A stretch of DNA of 7,145 bases. Source: Bacillota bacterium. Its GTDB lineage: Bacteria; Bacillota_E; Sulfobacillia; Sulfobacillales; Sulfobacillaceae. Both the position numbers and the translations under genes were made by a program. The first letter of the stretch is position 1. Each line of letters opens with the position of its first letter. A model generated the notes under the pieces. The model had not been told where the DNA came from, did no database searches, and saw only the letters and a program-made list of their open reading frames with translations. The stretch lies in the NCBI GenBank assembly GCA_021802225.1, contig JAKAAS010000081.1:1-7145 (forward strand), read 5' to 3'. This document shows positions 1 to 5,933 of this stretch, one piece after another.

Positions 1-2
1 AA

Positions 3-359
3 GAAGCCATGGCGGACTGGTACCGGCGTGCCGCGGTGGTCATCAACACCAGCCAGATTGAAGGAGTCTCCAACGCGCTCATGGAGGCGATGGCTTGCGG
101 GGCGCTGATTGTGGCCACCAATATCCACGGCAACCGCTACCTCATTGACTCCCACAAGACGGGAATACTGTTTGATGGAGAAGGGGATTTTGTCAGAGAG
201 TTTCAGTGGATCTTCTCCCACCCTGATGAAGCCCAAACGCTCCGCCACAACGCGCGCATGCGCATTTTGTCCCAACATTTGCTGATCCAAGAGGCGGAGG
301 CTTATGAGGAGCTCTATGAGAACGCTATGCGTTTCTGTCCCAAGGGGTGCGGGATATGA
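3..359 (+). CDS. Glycosyltransferase family 4 (group 1), C-terminal part; 5' end outside window
   Basis: This is the end of a retaining GT4 glycosyltransferase, which moves a sugar from a nucleotide-sugar donor to a growing glycan or lipid acceptor on the cytoplasmic side. The frame is open to the left edge, so the ATG at 9 is probably internal. About 118 residues remain, against roughly 350-400 for a full enzyme. They contain the donor-binding half of the GT-B fold: the family-typical DWYRRAAVVINTS strand, then the EX7E motif (EGVSNALME), the MACG turn, and a VATNIHGNRYLI segment matching the usual VATxxGGxxELI. The rest is a helical C-terminal tail. The gene ends at TGA 357-359, whose first bases overlap the ATG of the next gene, so the two are probably translationally coupled. 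Family assignment is secure. Donor, acceptor and pathway (capsule, wall teichoic, spore coat or lipid glycan) cannot be told from this fragment. Confidence 0.9.
   Translation, partial: EAMADWYRRAAVVINTSQIEGVSNALMEAMACGALIVATNIHGNRYLIDSHKTGILFDGEGDFVREFQWIFSHPDEAQTLRHNARMRILSQHLLIQEAEAYEELYENAMRFCPKGCGI
342..347 (+). promoter_or_regulatory. Ribosome binding site deciding the start of the deacetylase-like gene
   Basis: AAGGGG lies 8 bases upstream of ATG 356. It sits too close to, and overlaps, the competing GTG at 347, so it favours ATG 356. That ATG forms an ATGA overlap with the stop codon of the glycosyltransferase. Confidence 0.65.
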
Positions 360-1723
360 GCATTTACGGCCTCATCCGGTTTGATGTGGAAGATTTCATC
401 ACACCAGAATCTGACGAGGGTCTGGCGGCGGTGCTGGCCGCGATGAGTGAATTTGACATGCCGGCCAGCTACGGTATTGTCGGCAAGAAGGCTCAGAGCC
501 TGAAAGAGCACCGCCGTGAAGATTTGCTGGCCATTTTAGCACAGAAACGCTCGGTGGGATTTCATTCGTGGAGCCACAGCGAGCATCCGACATTGTCGGA
601 AGACTTGGCGGACCGGCCCTATGATGAGGGGGTGGCGCGGTTTATCAGCCGGGAGCAGCCGGGTGTCCGCCTTGTATCGGAACTGGTGGCTCCTCCGGGG
701 TATTTCACCCAGCCGGGCGGGAACTGGGTCCCTCAGGCTTGCGGGGCGCTGCCCCAGATGAACATGCCGGTGTTCTTCAGTGATGCCTGGAACAGTTATC
801 TGGTGACGTCTTCCCAGCCGATGTGGATTGAGGACATTTTGCACTTGGCTCTTCCTGTCATGACTCCCAAACCCTTTGCCATGAACTTGCCAGACAATCT
901 CGAGGAGTCGGTGGAATTCCTGAAGCGAGGGGCCCAAACGTTGCAACCGCAGCAGGCCTTCATGATCATGGTGCATCCAACCGAGCTGGTTTCCACCAAG
1001 TTTTGGGATGCGGTGAACTTTTCGTATGGCGCTACCAGCAGCACGCTGCGCCCAGCCCCGCTGCGGTCGGCGGGGGACCGGGAACAGGCGGCTCAGGCCT
1101 TCCGCACGTATATCCAAGACATCCGCCAGATTCCTGGCATTGAGTGGCTGGATGTCCAGGGCCTGGTGTCCCGGCTTGTGCCTCTTGCTTCCCCCGTGTT
1201 GCCGGATGTGCGGCTGCTGTGCGGGGAGGTGGGCCGCAAAGGGCTGGGACCGTTGACGGTCGCTGGTGAAAACTTCAGTGCGGCGGAGATTGTGGCGGCC
1301 GCTGCCGCATGGATCACCGGGACCGGGAGGCCGGGAACTCCGCTGCCCCGGGCGAAAGCCCCGAAGGACTGGGACGGGGATGAACCGCAAAACACAGGCC
1401 CCATCCATCTGGGAGAGGAGGCTGTGATGCAAGGGGGCCAGCAAATCCTGGCTGTCCTTGCACAAACGGGCAGTCTTCCTGGACACGTTCATTTGGGAGC
1501 CGGCGACCTGGCCGTCCAGCACTGGGCGGAATCAGCCCTCCTGGCGCTGTCGGCCGGCAAAGTCGGGGCCGCCTTGCCGCTTGCATTTCTCTCTTATGTG
1601 AAATCGCCAGATGAGCTGCATTGGGATTGGCCGATATTTCCCCCGGACTTCCGGCCTGTCGGGCTTTGGCGGGAAACCCGCCGCCTCGCCTGGTCATTGA
1701 AGTTCTCCCAGTACCGAGACTGA
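356..1723 (+). CDS. NodB-fold polysaccharide-deacetylase-like protein with uncharacterised C-terminal region
   Basis: This is a 455-residue protein, counted from ATG 356 (a GTG at 347 would add three residues). The first ~215 residues carry the landmarks of the NodB/polysaccharide deacetylase fold, which removes acyl groups from N-acetylated sugars using a metal. FDVED at 9-13 is the acidic motif 1 in the DxE variant; HSWSH at 70-74 gives the two metal-ligand histidines H70 and H74. APPGYF at 112-117 is motif 3, but lacks its usual arginine; SDAWN at 142-146 resembles motif 4, and MVHP at 205-208 is motif 5. No signal peptide or membrane segment is evident, so a cytoplasmic substrate such as a lipid-linked sugar is possible. 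Residues ~280-455 form a region I do not recognise. It contains two short stretches (FSAAEIVAAAAAW and a later GGQQILAVLAQTGSLP) faintly like pseudomurein-binding-type repeats, and ends in a Trp/Pro-rich WDWPIFPPDF block. Coupling to a GT4 gene supports a role in glycan assembly; catalytic activity is inferred. Confidence 0.75.
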   Translation: MSIYGLIRFDVEDFITPESDEGLAAVLAAMSEFDMPASYGIVGKKAQSLKEHRREDLLAILAQKRSVGFHSWSHSEHPTLSEDLADRPYDEGVARFISREQPGVRLVSELVAPPGYFTQPGGNWVPQACGALPQMNMPVFFSDAWNSYLVTSSQPMWIEDILHLALPVMTPKPFAMNLPDNLEESVEFLKRGAQTLQPQQAFMIMVHPTELVSTKFWDAVNFSYGATSSTLRPAPLRSAGDREQAAQAFRTYIQDIRQIPGIEWLDVQGLVSRLVPLASPVLPDVRLLCGEVGRKGLGPLTVAGENFSAAEIVAAAAAWITGTGRPGTPLPRAKAPKDWDGDEPQNTGPIHLGEEAVMQGGQQILAVLAQTGSLPGHVHLGAGDLAVQHWAESALLALSAGKVGAALPLAFLSYVKSPDELHWDWPIFPPDFRPVGLWRETRRLAWSLKFSQYRD

Positions 1724-1726
1724 TTG

Positions 1727-1732
1727 AGGAGG
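1727..1732 (+). promoter_or_regulatory. Ribosome binding site deciding the GTG start of the MDR gene
   Basis: A perfect AGGAGG lies 8 bases before GTG 1741 and just after the stop of the deacetylase-like gene. It excludes the longer in-frame extension back to 1621, which would overlap the previous gene by about 100 bases and adds sequence without family resemblance. Confidence 0.85.
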
Positions 1733-1740
1733 AAATTGCT

Positions 1741-2754
1741 GTGTATGCTGTTCGAATCCATGAGCCGGGAGATCCGTCCGTATTAAAGTACGAAGAGATT
1801 GCGAGCCCAGAACCTGGTCCAGGCGAGGTGCGGGTCAGACTGAGGGCTGCCGGAGTGAACCACCGCGACATCTGGGTGAGGGAAGGCGCCTTTGGGGCCT
1901 TCCCTGAGCCGGTTGTGCCCGGGTCAGACGGGGCCGGGGAAATTGATGCGCTGGGGCCGGGAGCAAGAGATTACCCGGTTGGGCAGAAAGTGGTTGTCAA
2001 TCCGGGACTGAGCTGCGGGCGGTGCATTTACTGTCTGTCGGGGCAGCAGAACAGTTGCCCCCACTACCGTATTTTTGACGGGACCTACGCGGAACAGGTG
2101 GTCTTGCCCCTGGTCAATGTGGTGCCGATGCCTAGTGGATTGACATTTTTGGAGGCAGCTTCCATCGGCATTCCCTTTATTACAGCGGAAGATTTTCTCA
2201 CCCGGGCGCAGGCGGCGGCTGGCCAGACCATTGTGGTCTGGGGAGCGAACGGCGGACTGGGCCTGGCCGCCATTCAGCTGGCCCACATGCGTGCCATGCG
2301 GGTCATAGCCATCGTCCGCCAGGCCGGATATGCAGACCGGCTAAAGCAATACGGGGCGACGGATGTAGTGGTGTGGGATGGGTCGAGTGCCTTAAGCCCC
2401 GACATCTTGACCATGACCAATTCCCGCGGGGCGGACATTGTCGTGGATTCACTCGGGCAGGCCACCTTTGTCCAATCTGTCGAGATGCTGCGCAGAGGAG
2501 GGACCGTCGTGACAGTGGGAGGTACGACCGGAGGGAAAGTGACCCTCGAACTCGGCCAGATTTTTCGCCGCCGCCTCTCTGTTCTGGGAGCCTATATGGG
2601 CTCATCCTCTGTTCTGCCCAGAATTTTGCCGCTCTTTGCCCGCGGGGTGCTGATTCCCATTATTGACCGGACATTTTTGCTAGAGCGTGCGGATGACGCC
2701 CACCGGCGGATGGAAGAGCACGGGCTGTTTGGGAATATCGTTCTGGATATTTAA
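1741..2754 (+). CDS. Medium-chain dehydrogenase/reductase (zinc-type ADH / quinone-oxidoreductase-like)
   Basis: This is a 337-residue NAD(P)-dependent oxidoreductase, normal length for the family, starting at GTG 1741. The N-terminal GroES-like catalytic domain (about 1-125) begins YAVRIHEPGDPSVLKYEEI, a typical quinone-oxidoreductase-like opening. It carries a full structural zinc lobe with Cys92, Cys95, Cys98 and Cys106. The catalytic zinc ligands of true alcohol dehydrogenases are missing: the Cys-His-x-Asp site reads NHRD at 40-43 and the GHE site reads GSD at 61-63. The Rossmann domain has GANGGLG at 168-174, the nucleotide-binding loop, followed by ADIVVDSLGQ and GGTVVTVGGTTGG, as usual in the family. 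A zinc-independent reductase of quinones, enones or acyl-type substrates is therefore more likely than an alcohol dehydrogenase. It sits 17 bases after the deacetylase-like gene, so they are probably cotranscribed, but a shared pathway is not evident. The substrate is unknown. Confidence 0.9.
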   Translation: MYAVRIHEPGDPSVLKYEEIASPEPGPGEVRVRLRAAGVNHRDIWVREGAFGAFPEPVVPGSDGAGEIDALGPGARDYPVGQKVVVNPGLSCGRCIYCLSGQQNSCPHYRIFDGTYAEQVVLPLVNVVPMPSGLTFLEAASIGIPFITAEDFLTRAQAAAGQTIVVWGANGGLGLAAIQLAHMRAMRVIAIVRQAGYADRLKQYGATDVVVWDGSSALSPDILTMTNSRGADIVVDSLGQATFVQSVEMLRRGGTVVTVGGTTGGKVTLELGQIFRRRLSVLGAYMGSSSVLPRILPLFARGVLIPIIDRTFLLERADDAHRRMEEHGLFGNIVLDI

Positions 2755-2771
2755 GAGTGCCCTGGCTAATA

Positions 2772-2795
2772 GGGCTTGCCAACTACGGCAAGCCC
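2772..2795. terminator. Candidate intrinsic terminator between convergent genes
   Basis: A perfect 9-bp GC-rich stem (GGGCTTGCC 2772-2780, GGCAAGCCC 2787-2795) with a 6-base loop starts 17 bases after the MDR stop and 20 bases beyond the SASP stop on the other strand. It is well placed to end both transcripts. The plus-strand tail is only CTTTG and the minus-strand tail has no T run, so efficiency is uncertain. Confidence 0.55.
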
Positions 2796-2815
2796 CTTTG
2801 AACATTGCGGTAAGG

Positions 2816-3034
2816 TTAGCGGCGTCCTGCCATCTGCTGCTCGGCCATTTCGATCATCTTGCGGACCATGTGGCCACCGACTGCCCCACACTGGCGTGAC
2901 GGGATTTCACCCCAGTAGCCATCCTCGACACCTTGCAAACCGAGTTCCCTGGCGACTTCATATTTGAATTGGTCCAGAGCCCTGGCCGCACCCTGCACCA
3001 AGGCCCGGTTTCCCGTGTTGCTTCCACGAGCCAT
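2816..3034 (-). CDS. Alpha/beta-type small acid-soluble spore protein (SASP)
   Basis: This 72-residue protein belongs to the SASP family, which coats and protects DNA in the dormant endospore and is degraded at germination. The family's two conserved blocks are present. FKYEVARELG at 23-32 contains the likely germination-protease (GPR) cleavage point, E26-V27 by analogy with the KxEIAxE sites of known SASPs. SRQCGAVGGHMVRKMI at 46-61 corresponds to the DNA-binding block usually written SRxNGSVGGEMVKRMI. Two positions differ from the usual: Cys49 replaces Asn and His55 replaces Glu. A glycine/aromatic linker, GYWGEIP, precedes the second block. The start is ATG 3034, because GGAGGTG (3047-3041) precedes it at normal spacing; the in-frame GTG at 3043 lies inside that ribosome binding site. 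It is monocistronic, convergent with the MDR gene, and separated from the upstream DUF1641 gene by a strong terminator. Forespore-specific (sigma-G) expression is expected from the family, but no clear sigma-G promoter is visible. Confidence 0.93.
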   Translation of the reverse strand: MARGSNTGNRALVQGAARALDQFKYEVARELGLQGVEDGYWGEIPSRQCGAVGGHMVRKMIEMAEQQMAGRR

Positions 3035-3041
3035 GCTGTTC

Positions 3042-3066
3042 ACCTCCGTCTTTCTAACATGGAGGT
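3042..3066 (-). promoter_or_regulatory. Ribosome binding site of SASP gene with complementary ACCTCC upstream (possible RBS-sequestering hairpin)
   Basis: On the minus strand, ACCTCC (3066-3061) is the exact complement of the ribosome binding site GGAGGT (3047-3042), with a 13-base loop between. A U-G wobble can extend the stem to seven pairs. In an RNA that includes both arms, the SASP Shine-Dalgarno sequence would be paired. Whether the real spore transcript includes the upstream arm depends on its start site, which I cannot determine. Confidence 0.4.
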
Positions 3067-3072
3067 ATTATT
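3066..3072 (-). promoter_or_regulatory. Weak candidate sigma-G/F -10 element for SASP gene
   Basis: The minus strand reads AATAATA here, one mismatch from the forespore -10 consensus CATNNTA. It lies about 32 bases before the ATG, a reasonable distance for a short SASP leader. No good -35 element (GNATR type) is found 17-18 bases upstream, so the call is tentative. Confidence 0.2.
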
Positions 3073-3130
3073 GCCGCGGTTGTGAGAGTTTAGCCGCATT
3101 CCGTTCTTAAGGGGGGGTTCCAATTTCAGG

Positions 3131-3165
3131 CAAAAAAATCACCAGCCGTGTTTGCTACGGCTGGT
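3131..3165 (-). terminator. Intrinsic terminator of the SQR-DUF1641 operon
   Basis: On the minus strand, ACCAGCCGT and ACGGCTGGT form a perfect 9-bp stem (3165-3157 and 3149-3141) around a 7-base loop. The stem is followed by GATTTTTTTG, a run of seven T residues at 3138-3132. It lies 17 bases after the stop codon at 3183 and ends transcription before the SASP gene. Confidence 0.9.
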
Positions 3166-3182
3166 GCAGAAGTGTCAGCCTG

Positions 3183-4391
3183 TCAGTTTGCTTTCGGAGG
3201 CAGAAACTTGGTGCCCAGAGTGAGGGTAAACTGCAGGAGGCGCTGAACCTCTTTGTCTTTCATGATCCGCATCAAGCCGCCAAGACCGCCTAGGTGCGGG
3301 GCCTTTTGTTCCGTCTCTTCTGATGCCTCTTTGACTTTAGCCATGACGCCGGAAATGTCGAGCTGTTCAGCCTTGCTGACCAGAGCTTTAATGTACTCAT
3401 TCCAAGGCAGACTCACCAGATTGGGATAGGCAATCAGGACATTTTGCGCGGCCTTGATAAGCCCCGTCTGGCGCAGCATCACCACGGTATTGAGCAGGTC
3501 AGGCAACGTGTCCAGAAATTGCTTGTCGAACATGATCCCGGTGACTTTGATAAAGTCCGACATGAACTCATTGGCCAGATCGCCGTTGCGCAGGAGCCTG
3601 GCCAGACGCAGAGCATCGACCAGCACTGCTGTGGTTTCAGGGTCTGTCGCCTCGGCAGCCAGCAGGGCCAGATTGTCAGGGCGGATCTGCTTCACGTTCT
3701 CTATCAGGCGGCTGGAATTGAGATATTCCAGCATGCTCGTAATCACTGGCCCGACGTCAAGCATTGGGACCAGGGCCTGGTAATAGGCCACGATGTCGAG
3801 CAGGCGGTCAAGCAACCCGCTCTGCTGAAGTTTCACCATAAAATCCGTGTAGACGGGCAAGATTTTCAGCAGATCAGGGTTGTTCAGGACCGGGGCCGTC
3901 TGGTTGACAAAAGCCGTGACGTCGCTGAGAAAATCCGCGGGAGCTTCCTCAGTGACATACCGCAACAATGTCAACGCCGAACGCAGAGCACGTGTTTTAC
4001 TGGCTTCTTCGCCCAGAGACATGGCACCTTTAAAATCGACATGGCTGACTTCTTCAGCTGCTTTCAGCAACTGTTCGGGCACGACTTCCTGCCAGAATTC
4101 CGGGAGCTGGCCGGCCAGCTGCAAGAGCATGTCCAACTGATTCAGCAGACCGGAACGGTGCAAGACGGTCAGTGTTTCCGTCGCGGCTCTGATAGAGGCC
4201 GGCAGGTCGGTCGGAAGAGCCTGACTCAGCGTCAGGACGTTTTCTGTGATGGCGGAACCAAAGTCTCCTTTGAGGCCTTGATCGACGGCTTGGATGAGTT
4301 CACCGAGGCGTGCCAGCCCCTGCCACTGTTCTGCAGTCAGGACAATGGGCATAGACGCGTCGTTGTTGTTCGCCATTTCATTTACGGCCAT
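3183..4391 (-). CDS. Long DUF1641-type all-helical protein, partner of the SQR-like flavoprotein
   Basis: This is a 402-residue, mostly alpha-helical, leucine-rich protein without signal peptide or membrane segments, so probably cytoplasmic. The C-terminal block HLGGLGGLMRIMKDKEVQRL (367-386) matches my recollection of the DUF1641 signature (GGLxGLxxAxxDPEVQR), known for example in Bacillus YrhD-type proteins encoded beside redox enzymes. Those are usually much shorter, about 150-200 residues. The extra length is explained by three internal copies of a helical unit. Each ends in an alignable helix pair: LTVLHRSGLLNQLDMLL (74-90), MVKLQQSGLLDRLLDIV (185-201) and VVMLRQTGLIKAAQNVL (303-319). 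Units 2 and 3 align over ~65 residues. ATG 4391 is chosen because AAGGAG lies 8 bases upstream. It follows the flavoprotein gene by 31 bases and has its own terminator, so the two form an operon. Biochemical function is unknown; a scaffold or electron-transfer accessory role is inference. Confidence 0.75.
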   Translation of the reverse strand: MAVNEMANNNDASMPIVLTAEQWQGLARLGELIQAVDQGLKGDFGSAITENVLTLSQALPTDLPASIRAATETLTVLHRSGLLNQLDMLLQLAGQLPEFWQEVVPEQLLKAAEEVSHVDFKGAMSLGEEASKTRALRSALTLLRYVTEEAPADFLSDVTAFVNQTAPVLNNPDLLKILPVYTDFMVKLQQSGLLDRLLDIVAYYQALVPMLDVGPVITSMLEYLNSSRLIENVKQIRPDNLALLAAEATDPETTAVLVDALRLARLLRNGDLANEFMSDFIKVTGIMFDKQFLDTLPDLLNTVVMLRQTGLIKAAQNVLIAYPNLVSLPWNEYIKALVSKAEQLDISGVMAKVKEASEETEQKAPHLGGLGGLMRIMKDKEVQRLLQFTLTLGTKFLPPKAN

Positions 4392-4422
4392 CGCAAGCGC
4401 TCCTTATCTCAGACTGCGTATT

Positions 4423-5685
4423 TTAGCTGAGTTTGTCGATGAGAAAATCAGCTGCGGGAATGCCCCAGTCAGGCACTTTGCCGCGGGTCCGGAAAAACAT
4501 TTCTTTGTACTGCATCTTCATGAGGAAGGGAATGTGGCCCATTTTCAGATCGGACTTCGTCCCGCCATACCAGGTGTCGGAGTTGATGGCGAATCCTTGA
4601 TTCCCGCCCATGTCGCCCAGGCAGTTCACTACGAAATGCATGGGAACATTGGCCTTTTCCGGAGCCATGCGGCCCATGTCCATGGCAATTTGCTTGCCCA
4701 CCGCGTCGGCACCCATATGAGCCAGAATGCCCAGCTTGGGTACAGTGACGGCTGCGGCATCGCCGCAGGCAAACACGTTGCGGTACTTCGGGTTGCGGGT
4801 CGTCATGTCGGTCAGCACATACCCTTGGTCGTCAGAAATCGGCAACCCTTTCATAAAGCTGTGGGCTTGCCAGTCCGGGAAGACAATCTTCAGTTCCGCC
4901 TCGACCGACTGGCCGTTGGCAAACTCAATCCCGTCTTTGGTCAGTCTCTTGATGTCCTTGACATTATTCATATAATGGTAGCCCATGGAACTGGCAGCGG
5001 AGAGCAGAGCATTGACCACCCCGACGCCGGCATCTTCAGCAATCATCGGCGCCGGCGTAAAGACGGTGACTTTTTCCGGACCGCCCATCCCGTGGCTCTG
5101 GAGCCAGTGGCCAAATGACAGCATCACTTCGACGGGCGGGCCTTCACAAGCCGCTTCTGCCGTCGGGACGAGATCGGTAGACATCGTGCCTTGGTGGAAG
5201 CGGGCCGAGCCTACGGCAACGGGGCCGCCCTTGTACTCGTTTTCCAAGAACAGGCGGAGTTTCTCCCCGTAAAAGGTGTCGCTGACGGTCTGGCCGTACT
5301 CAGCGAATCCCTCAATGTCGTCAAAAGCCAAGCGGGCGCCAAGGGCGACCACGACGTAATCATAGTGGATGGTCTCCGAGGCTGCCCCGATACGTTCGCT
5401 GGGAACATACTCGACGCTCTGCGCGTCGGGGTCAAGGGCCTTGACTTCGCCTTGAATGAATCGGATATTGTCTTCGTGCAACACGTCCACCACCGGCATT
5501 TGCATGGTCAGCGCGGGATTGCGGTTTTCAAAAACTTCATAAGGAATGTTGGGGACGAATAGGAGATAGGGCTTGCGGTCAATCACGGTAATCTCAACGG
5601 TGTCCTTGGCGTATTCGCGAATCTTCTGCGCGGCGCCTAGTCCGGCAAAGTTCGCGCCCAGAACAAGAACTTGGGGTTTTCCCAT
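4423..5685 (-). CDS. sqr: Sulfide:quinone oxidoreductase-like FAD flavoprotein
   Basis: This is a 420-residue two-dinucleotide-binding-domain flavoprotein of the SQR/flavocytochrome c/NDH-2 group. SQRs oxidise sulfide to polysulfide and pass electrons to membrane quinone. The N-terminal FAD loop is GANFAGLG (10-17), a variant with Asn in the second glycine position, and VIDRKPY (34-40) ends in the acidic ribose-binding residue. NVFACGDAAAVTVPKLG (303-319) is the second FAD motif with a PK pair typical of SQRs. Of three cysteines, Cys180 in ACEGPPVE and Cys355 in NCLGDMG match the positions of the redox-active SQR pair (ACFGPAYE and CIxDxG contexts). The third SQR cysteine, near residue 135, is missing (VSDTFYG). 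The C-terminal tail, PDWGIPAADFLIDKLS after a FF-containing segment, fits monotopic membrane attachment. ATG 5685 follows a perfect AAGGAGG at 8 bases. The next gene encodes the DUF1641-type partner. An NADH dehydrogenase-2-like or other sulfur-compound activity cannot be excluded. Confidence 0.75.
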   Translation of the reverse strand: MGKPQVLVLGANFAGLGAAQKIREYAKDTVEITVIDRKPYLLFVPNIPYEVFENRNPALTMQMPVVDVLHEDNIRFIQGEVKALDPDAQSVEYVPSERIGAASETIHYDYVVVALGARLAFDDIEGFAEYGQTVSDTFYGEKLRLFLENEYKGGPVAVGSARFHQGTMSTDLVPTAEAACEGPPVEVMLSFGHWLQSHGMGGPEKVTVFTPAPMIAEDAGVGVVNALLSAASSMGYHYMNNVKDIKRLTKDGIEFANGQSVEAELKIVFPDWQAHSFMKGLPISDDQGYVLTDMTTRNPKYRNVFACGDAAAVTVPKLGILAHMGADAVGKQIAMDMGRMAPEKANVPMHFVVNCLGDMGGNQGFAINSDTWYGGTKSDLKMGHIPFLMKMQYKEMFFRTRGKVPDWGIPAADFLIDKLS

Positions 5686-5693
5686 GGATGAAT

Positions 5694-5700
5694 CCTCCTT
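5694..5700 (-). promoter_or_regulatory. Strong ribosome binding site of the SQR-like gene
   Basis: AAGGAGG on the minus strand, 8 bases before ATG 5685, is a full match to the 16S rRNA 3' end. A small hairpin, CCGGT-CAA-ACCGG (5718-5706), lies just upstream in the leader and leaves the site free. Confidence 0.85.
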
Positions 5701-5762
5701 GCTTTCCGGTTTGACCGGGGTGTCAGAACACTTGTAATGGTAACCCTGTCATCTTAGCAACC

Positions 5763-5792
5763 TCTATCGTACTTTTGGGGGAATGTTGTCAA
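5763..5792 (-). promoter_or_regulatory. Candidate sigma-A promoter of the SQR-DUF1641 operon
   Basis: On the minus strand a perfect -35 box TTGACA (5792-5787) is followed after 18 bases by GATAGA (5768-5763), a weak -10. TACGAT with a 15-base spacer is an alternative. Start would fall about 70 bases before the coding region. The perfect -35 with a poor -10 would suit an activated or repressible promoter. Confidence 0.4.
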
Positions 5793-5817
5793 CCAGATCC
5801 AGTGTCTCATGCACTAA

Positions 5818-5842
5818 GCAACTAGTCAATAAGGACTATTGC
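5818..5842. repeat. Imperfect inverted repeat, possible operator
   Basis: Arms GCAA-c-TAGTC (5818-5827) and GACTA-TTGC (5834-5842) pair over nine positions with one bulged C, around a 6-base AATAAG centre. It lies roughly 25 bases upstream of the TTGACA of the SQR-like gene and about 90 bases upstream of the TATAAT facing the MFS gene, a suitable place for a regulator acting on either. No regulator is encoded in the window, so the factor is unknown. Confidence 0.35.
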
Positions 5843-5933
5843 GACATTTACAATAGAGCCTCGCGGAACAATTGGGGAAATGTTTTACAAATGGTTGGTA
5901 TGCTTTTCCTAGTGCTAACAATGTAAAATGCAG

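Noticed and set aside
536..1522. A 328-residue open frame on the minus strand inside the deacetylase-like gene
   Set aside because: Its translation is Arg/Pro/His/Gln-rich without family motifs, and the plus strand carries clear NodB motifs with good translation signals. It is a shadow of GC-rich coding DNA.
1621..1740. Longer N-terminal form of the MDR enzyme
   Set aside because: The extra 40 residues overlap the previous gene and lack family similarity, while GTG 1741 has a perfect AGGAGG at 8 bases.
3040..3060. Six-codon leader ORF (MLERRR) ending in the SASP ribosome binding site, minus strand
   Set aside because: The frame is intact from ATG 3060 to TGA 3040, but has no ribosome binding site of its own and is short enough to arise by chance.
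3444..4430. A 328-residue open frame on the plus strand opposite the DUF1641-type gene
   Set aside because: Its composition is His/Gln/Arg-rich with no domain pattern. The minus-strand gene has repeats, a ribosome binding site and a terminator.
4294..5118. A 274-residue open frame on the plus strand across the end of the SQR-like gene
   Set aside because: It spans two real minus-strand genes and their junction, and its translation has no recognisable motif.
5884..5889. TTTACA as a -35 box for the MFS gene
   Set aside because: No acceptable -10 sequence follows at 16-18 bases (TCCTAG region), and TATAAT 5934 is far too distant.
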